Of a stretch of 64,000 nucleotides of DNA, positions 58,801 to 64,000 are shown piece by piece. A program made the translations under genes and the position numbers. Origin of the DNA: Emydura subglobosa (Eukaryota; Chordata; Testudines; Chelidae); contig ML679989.1 in the NCBI GenBank assembly GCA_007922225.1, positions 16,247,974-16,311,973 on the forward strand, written 5' to 3'. Below the pieces are notes generated by a model. That model searched no databases and had not been told where the DNA came from. It saw only the letters and a list, made by a program, of their open reading frames with translations. Each line of letters starts with the position of its first letter. The first letter of the stretch is position 1.

Positions 58801-59816
58801 CAGCAGCCTGGTGGGGGAGCTGGGGCAGGGCAGCTTGCACAAAGGGGGCATGCTGAGATCACTTGCTCCTTGTGGCCCCGGGTAGAGGCCAGCAGACAGG
58901 CCTCGGTGACGTACTGAGGTCCCCCCGCCCAATAAGGCCCGACCGGGCAATGGCCCCGTGTGCTCCAGCAGAAGCCTGCCTGCACATGTCTGCCGTGGTT
59001 TCTTTTTCAAAGGGGCGTCACCGAGGGGGGCAGAGCCGAGTGCTGAGGATGTGAGATCCAGTGTGTAACCTGCTGGGGAAAGGCCCCTAAAGAGACAGAG
59101 GAAGGGGGGAGAGAGCCAGCGAGAACGCAGGGCTGGTGGTTGGTGGGGGGAGGATAAACACTAGGCTTCAGCGGCTTAAGAGCCTCCCTGGGTGGTTAGG
59201 AGCTGCTTTTCCCGCACACAATGGCTAGGGACAATGGGACCCTGCTGTTACAGAGGAGCCCTCTCAGCCCTAGCGCGGCGCCAGGTCCGGCAGCTCCCGC
59301 GGGCATCCCAAGCATTTGCTGCAACAGACTCCACATCCTAACAGCACAGAGCGGCACCGACCTCCCTTCCTCCCAGCGCGGGGTGGTGGATCCTACGGTC
59401 CCCTCTGGGGCTGGGTGTAAAGGGAGGGGCTGGGAAGAGGAAGCCAAGGACCTTCTGCTGTGTCTGAGGGTAGAGGAGCTCTAAGCACCCCTGGGTGAGG
59501 TGTCCGCTCCCCGGGCCCCAGGCCCAGCCAGTGCGCACATCGGGTGACTCTCCCCCCGAGGGAGAGCACCCGTGTCAGCCCGGGCAGCGCGACGTCACAT
59601 GACAGCGTCCACAGCACCCAGCCTGGGTGTCGGACCCTTTAGTGGGAGGCGGGAAGGAGGGTGCAATCCGTGAGGTGACGGCTCCCCGTGGAGCTGGGGC
59701 AGGGGAGCTGGGGCCGGGCACAGGGAGAGGGACTGTTTGAACAGAGCCAGCTGTGTCCCTCCTGGCAGCCATGTAAGCGTCTCTCCCTCTCTCTGCCCGT
59801 CTCCCCTTCGCTGCAG

Positions 59817-60019
59817 GCTGGGGACTGAAGCGCCGAATGGAGCCGCGATGTGACCCGCGTTCCCCAAGGAAGCAAGGCGCCCCCAGCCCCCGGTCCTTCC
59901 GCAGCACCCGCACCATGAAATGATGCCAGTGAAGGTCCATCCACCTCGGCAGGCCCTTCCTGAGCCAGGCTTCTCACCCAGCTGCCCCGCCGCACGCCAT
60001 TCGCCGGGGACGGCCGGAC
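59817..60019 (+). other. AKNA: 5' UTR part of the AKNA start-codon exon, with two uORFs
   Basis: A long pyrimidine tract (59780-59814) and GCAG make a good acceptor, so the exon likely starts at 59817. Two upstream ORFs are visible. One starts at ATG 59837 and stops at TGA 59921-59923 (28 codons). The other starts at ATG 59920 and runs to 60114, past the main ATG in another frame. Such uORFs usually lower translation of the main ORF; this is inference. Confidence 0.6.
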
Positions 60020-60371
60020 ATGGCCAACTCGGCCCCGTGGGCCCACTGGCTGGAGTCGGACCTTGCCAATGGCTCTGGGCAGTGCTGGGACGAGCTGGTG
60101 GAGCGGGTCTCTGAGAGGCATGTGGAGGAGACTGGAGTCACTGGAGTGGAGGAGAGCAGACGTGTGGGTTACGCTGGCCAGCGGGATGAGTCACCAGCCC
60201 CAGGGCCCGCAGAACTGGAGTTCCTGGGGCACGGGAGGCGTACCAAAGATCTGCTTCCCCACCCGGGGCTCTTGGCACCGAGTGACGGGGGATTCGAACT
60301 CAGCAACCTGCAGGAGTTTGAGTGGGGAGAGCCCAGACAGGATGGAGACAGTGCGAGGAGCCCACTCGCTG
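60020..60371 (+). CDS. AKNA: AKNA first coding exon
   Basis: Coding start of the gene directly downstream of WHRN in the same orientation, which in mammals is AKNA, an AT-hook protein that organises microtubules at centrosomes and was first described as a regulator of CD40/CD40L in lymphocytes. The ATG at 60020 has G at -3 and G at +4. The exon gives 117 codons plus one base and ends at GCTG|GTGAGT (phase 1). The peptide is acidic, with WDELVERVSERHVEE near the start and LQEFEWGEPRQDGDSARSP near the end. I see loose similarity to the acidic, Trp-containing N-terminus of human AKNA, but this end is poorly conserved, so the name rests mainly on synteny. The AT-hook and AKNA domain would lie outside the window. 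Confidence 0.62.
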
Positions 60372-61355
60372 GTGAGTCCGTGCTCTCTTCTGCCTTCCTC
60401 TCTCTCTGGTAGCCTGCATGGACTAGGGAGATGGCACAGATACCTCAGAGCAGAGAGTGACCCACCCAGTAGCGGGGTCTGGTGATACCAGGGCATTGGG
60501 GGTTCTCTCCAGACCCCAAAAGTCTGCTGGGACCAGGGAAATGCAGCTCACTGCCTCAAAGAACACGAATCCCAGACAGCCTAAGTGCCTAGGGATCGCC
60601 CACTAAAGTGCAGCTGCCTCTGGGGTGGAACAGGGAACCCATTGTATGTGCACAGCACACCCATTTAGGACAGAAAGCAAGGAGCCACTCTGTATCCAAC
60701 TGAAACTGCAAGAGGGTTTCTAGGGAGGCAGATTGCAATTACCTGAGTTGGCATCTGGCTAGCATACATGTATCAGCAGCGTCCTACCACCTGTACAAAA
60801 ACACGGAGTGTCTTTCATGATCGCAAGGGATGAGGATCTGAGTCTTTTACAGTGCTGGGGGAAAGCAAGTGCTACCCATTGAAGTTCCAGTGACACTGCT
60901 TGGAATACCTGAAAGTTTTCCTGGGAGGTCCCTCATCTGAGCACTGATTAGGTCTGATGTTATTTAGCTTCTGAGGCCTGGCAGGATCTGTGCTGAATGC
61001 TCTGGCTAGTGAATGCTATGAATGCTATACTATTTGCTATGGCTGCAGGCTAGGGAGGCCCTCCTGTTGGCAATTGCCAGGTCTCAGGAAATTCACTCAA
61101 GCAGATTTTCTCCTGGCATGTCTGACTCACCAGAGGCGAGTGCCAGCTGCACCATGTGTTGTGCAGGGAATATCTACCTGCATTTACCTACCAGACTCAT
61201 TTACCACTCAGTGGTCACAGTTATGGGCTACAGTCCATATATGTTGGTAGAAGTCTGCTTTCTGTGAAGGAAACTTTATAACTGCATGGTGAGAGGCCAA
61301 CTCCCATCATGTTAATAGCTAGGAAGCCCAGAGTAGGAATAAATGACCATTGAGC

Positions 61356-61387
61356 AACATGGCAAGGTGTTAACATGGCAAGGTGTT
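61356..61387. repeat. 16-bp tandem duplication
   Basis: AACATGGCAAGGTGTT occurs twice without interruption. Confidence 0.9.
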
Positions 61388-61566
61388 AACAGCTGAAGTG
61401 CAAACACGAGGACTAGTGATATTAAGGACGTAGTCTAGACTAGAAGTATGAAACCCCAGCCAGGAGCCAGGAAAATCTTGACTCCTATTCTCAGCTATGA
61501 CACCAGATGGTTGCTGTGTCTCGGGGCAAGTTAGCTATGGGTAAATGTTCACAAGAGCCTAAAACT

Positions 61567-61762
61567 AAGTCTACACAGCAACTAGACGTCTGGGCGTGGA
61601 CTGGATCCCAGGTTCTAGGCCCCTGAGAAGTGGGAGGGTCCTAGAACCTGGACTCCAAACCGAGCCCGGAAGTCTACACAGGAATGAAACAGCCCCCCAG
61701 CCTGAGCCCATGTTGGCTGGCACCAGCCAGCCACGGGTTTTTCTTCGCTGTGTAGACAGAGG
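61567..61762. mobile_element. MITE with GTCTACACAGC ends
   Basis: Left AAGTCTACACAGCAACTAGA and right CTTCGCTGTGTAGACAGAG are inverted repeats over about 15 bp. Inner blocks GGTTCTAGGCCCCTGAGAAG and GTCCTAGAACCTGG are also inverted to each other. Confidence 0.65.
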
Positions 61763-62274
61763 AGCCCAGATTGGGGTTTCGGCTCATAAAGCATTTGTGC
61801 ATTTCAGAAAACGTTACCTTTAATCTCTGCACCTTGAGTTCCATTGGTGGGGGATGACAAGTGTTCCCAGGGATGGTGAGGTTATCTGCTCACTGTGTAA
61901 GATGGTTAAAATGAAAAACACATGTTAATTCTGAGGGGTATAATGCCTTGGAGTAGGAGGGGAACTGTGGAAGTGGCCACATCTGCTGATGGTACAAAAT
62001 GTCAGTTCATTGAGACGAGGGAGGGATTTTGTGCGGAACTCTGGAAGGAGCTGTAAAAAAGAGGCGTGAATGGGTGGGTGCCAGTAGAGCAGGTGAACGT
62101 CAGTGCAGTCAAGGGCAAGGTAATGGGTCTGGGAAGAAATCCTGTAGGCTGGCGAGGTGCAGTGACGGCCTTGGATTGAGTTGTAACTCCACGTGGGAAA
62201 GAGCGAGCTGGCCTAGCAGACATTTCAGTGGAGGCATCTGCTCAACGGTGGCCAGAAAAGTCCAGAAGATATCG

Positions 62275-62935
62275 GGGTATGTCTGCACTGCCGTCGGGGT
62301 GGGGGTGGGGGGGGGGGAGCGATTGTTGCGATTGTGTGAGCTGTGGTCGAGCCAGCGGTGTGGCCAGGGCGGAGGGACGGGCTGCTTGACTGCACAGCTA
62401 GGATACCGGGCAAGTGACTAGCTCATCCCACTGCCCATGCGGCTACTTTTACTGAGCCAGCTCAATCCCAGGTAGAGAATCACAGAAGATGAGGGTCGGA
62501 AGGGACCTCAGGAGGTATCTAGTCCAACCCCCTGCTCAAAGCAGGACCAACCCCTACTCAATCGTCCCAGCCAGGGCTTTGTCAAGCCAGGCCTTAAAAA
62601 CCTCTAAAGATGGAGATTCCACCACCTCCCTAGGTAACCCATTCCAGTGCTTCACCACCCTCCTAGTGAAAAGTTTTTCCTCAGATCCAACCTAGACTTT
62701 CCCCACTGCAACTTGAGACCATTGCTCCTTGTTCTGTCATCTGCCACCACTGAGAACAGCCTAGCTCCATCCTCCCTGGAACCCCTCTTCAGGTAGTTAA
62801 AGGCCGCTATCAAATCCCCCCTCACTCTTCTCTTCTGCAGACTAAATAAGCTCAGTTCCCTCAGCCTCCCCTCACCCATGCCTACATGTGCTCCCATCAC
62901 GCCTCCCCACTGCCGTGTAGACGAATCCTTAGTCT
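62275..62935. mobile_element. Degenerate MITE interrupted by a CR1
   Basis: GGGTATGTCTGCACTGCCGT at the left and CACTGCCGTGTAGACGAATC at the right (to about 62,930) look like the two ends of one TGTAGAC-type MITE. The CR1 at 62,475-62,905 sits between them. Confidence 0.5.
62475..62905 (-). mobile_element. CR1 LINE 3' fragment, antisense
   Basis: Starts AGAGAATCACAGAAGATGAG, followed by GGAAGGGACCTCAGGAGGTA and CCCCTGCTCAAAGCAGGACC, the reverse complement of a CR1 3' end. It runs to about 62,905, ending in the ORF2 C-terminal region (minus-strand [20 protein letters not shown]). Confidence 0.9.
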
Positions 62936-63726
62936 TGTATTGAGGGCCAAGGAATAATAGGGAAATACATTCATGTTGTTAATGAAATGATGACCCCTAA
63001 ATACGTTCCCAGTGTTATAGAGATATATATTGAAGGTACCCCTCCTCGGGAAGACAGCGTTCAAGATTTGGCCATCTCCTCTTCAGGCCGTAACAGAAAT
63101 AGAAACATCCCATTGCTGGGCCAATAAACATGATTAGGGACGTTAGACCTGATTCACCTGTCCTGCTGGTGGACATCAAGAGTAACTCCACTGAAGTCAG
63201 TGGAGGTCCCCCCGCGTTAAAATGGTATGAGCGGAGAGTCGGACCCGTTGGGCAAGGAGGCCTCCACATGAGGGACGATTACCAAAACCAAGGGTCAAAT
63301 GTCCAAAGGTGCCGGAGGTCTCATCTTCTAAAGTGACGTGGACACTTAGGAGCCTCATTGGAAGTCGATGGAAGTTAGGCTTCTAAAGCACTTTGCAATA
63401 TTTTACCCAGGGAAAAGTTGGCTTGGATTGGAGAACAGAGAGAAGAGAGACGCTGGAGGTCTAGAAATGTCTGACTGGTGCACAGAAAGCCACTCAGACT
63501 GCTGGCTGCTCCCATCTTGTAAAGTAACAACAGGAGGGTGCTTGGAAACGATTAAAAGGCAGTGTATTTTAAAATGGCGGAATTGGAAAGAATGACATAT
63601 TATGTATGTGGGATCGATATTTCCTTTAAGCAATGTGACCTGTGGAACTCACTGCAGCAGGAGACTTTAGGGCAAAAAGCAGAGATTATTATTAAACAAC
63701 AACAAACAAAACCCCCGTGTTTGCAG

Positions 63727-63912
63727 GAATAATAATAACGCCACCTTAATAATAATAACACCACTTACAGAGCACGGTTAATGAAGGTCATTATCATTAC
63801 TGCCATTTACAAATGAGGCATAGGGAGGGGAATGGCTCGCCTGTGGCAGAGCCAGGAATGGCTCGCCTGTGGCAGAGCCAGGAATAGAACCCAGCTCTCC
63901 TGAACCGTTTTG
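63727..63912 (-). repeat. MIR-type SINE, antisense, with (AAT)n tail
   Basis: AATAATAATAACGCCACC, CATTTACAAATGAGGCATAG, CTGTGGCAGAGCCAGGAATA and GAACCCAGCTCTCCTGAA are in antisense order. Confidence 0.8.
63831..63882. repeat. 26-bp perfect tandem duplication inside the SINE
   Basis: The unit starts AATGGCTCGCCTGTGGCAGA at 63831 and repeats exactly from 63857. It must postdate the SINE insertion and be recent, or be an assembly artefact. Confidence 0.9.
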
Positions 63913-63995
63913 GGGTTGGGTTCCTAGTGTGAAATCAAACGAAGGAAGAAACCACAGAGCACTTGGTGACGGCAACGCTATTGTTTGTTTTCCAG

Positions 63996-64000
63996 ATGAT
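63996..64000 (+). CDS. AKNA: Possible start of the next AKNA coding exon (cut by window end)
   Basis: The window ends in TTGTTTGTTTTCCAG followed by ATGAT. This is a good acceptor, and joining the phase-1 G of the previous exon gives GAT GAT (Asp-Asp), so the frame stays open and acidic. Only five bases are visible, so this is a suggestion based on the splice signal and phase. Confidence 0.45.

Larger units (their letters stand above)
53546..59816 (+). other. 6.3 kb upstream of the coding exon: mostly unique
   Basis: Contains a palindromic MITE (54.6 kb), a SINE tail (55.74 kb), a GA repeat near 57,517-57,535 and a T-rich run near 57,556. 58,045-58,110 resembles part of another palindromic repeat. 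Many ORFs (for example 58306-58917) lack any family resemblance. No exon was recognised. Confidence 0.45.
60372..63995 (+). other. AKNA: First visible AKNA intron
   Basis: A 3.6-kb intron from GTGAGT to TTTTCCAG. The first 1 kb is unique; the rest holds MITEs, a CR1 and a SINE, listed separately. Confidence 0.5.

Noticed and set aside
58306..58917. 203-codon ORF upstream of the AKNA-like exon
   Set aside because: No recognisable domain and no splice context. It overlaps other long frames on both strands, as expected for GC-rich DNA.
1..64000. CRISPR arrays, prokaryotic operons, phage genes
   Set aside because: Spliced vertebrate exons, LINE/SINE content and poly(A) signals show this is a vertebrate nuclear locus; no spacer-repeat array was seen.

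Overview
This is 64 kb of vertebrate nuclear DNA. It has spliced genes with long introns and many interspersed repeats: CR1-type LINE fragments on both strands, tRNA-derived CORE-SINEs of the MIR superfamily, and many short palindromic or hAT-type non-autonomous DNA transposons. That repeat mix suggests a sauropsid, most likely a turtle. The species call is inference.

Region 1 (1-30,690, + strand) holds the 3' half of WHRN (whirlin, the stereocilia and photoreceptor PDZ scaffold). Six coding exons with canonical GT-AG borders and consistent phases (746-952, 19157-19228, 19686-20277, 25980-26158, 27006-27128, 29474-29656) encode the last 451 residues: the end of the second harmonin-N-like domain, a Ser/Pro-rich linker, and PDZ3 split over the last two exons. 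A 3' UTR of about 1 kb ends at AATAAA, 30661-30666. The N-terminal half (HN1, PDZ1, PDZ2) lies upstream of the window.

Region 2 (30,690-59,816) has no recognised coding gene but shows two candidate upstream promoters and non-coding first exons. The first is near 34,860-35,263. Its core is a tandem array of four units of about 60 bp, each pairing an inverted CCAAT/Y-box (CTGATTGG, degenerate in unit 4) with a POU octamer-like site 15-16 bp downstream. The second is a GC-rich first-exon candidate ending with a good donor at 50,496. A CR1 fragment on the + strand (52.2-53.4 kb) lies between the second one and the coding exon.

Region 3 (59,817-64,000, + strand) holds the first coding exon of a gene I call AKNA (AT-hook/centrosomal protein, lymphoid-expressed). 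The call rests on its position directly downstream of WHRN in the same orientation, as in mammals, and on weak N-terminal similarity. Its start codon at 60,020 has two upstream ORFs, one overlapping it. A phase-compatible acceptor for the next exon falls on the last bases of the window (exon from 63,996).

The most interesting unexplained structure is the Y-box/octamer array at 34.87-35.08 kb. Also notable are a tandem octamer pair inside a WHRN intron (23.98 kb), a short hAT MITE family present twice with perfect 8-bp target duplications (3.8 and 26.5 kb), one copy nested in an older palindromic element, and a 767-bp hAT element with an internal 80-bp minisatellite (14.5-15.3 kb).
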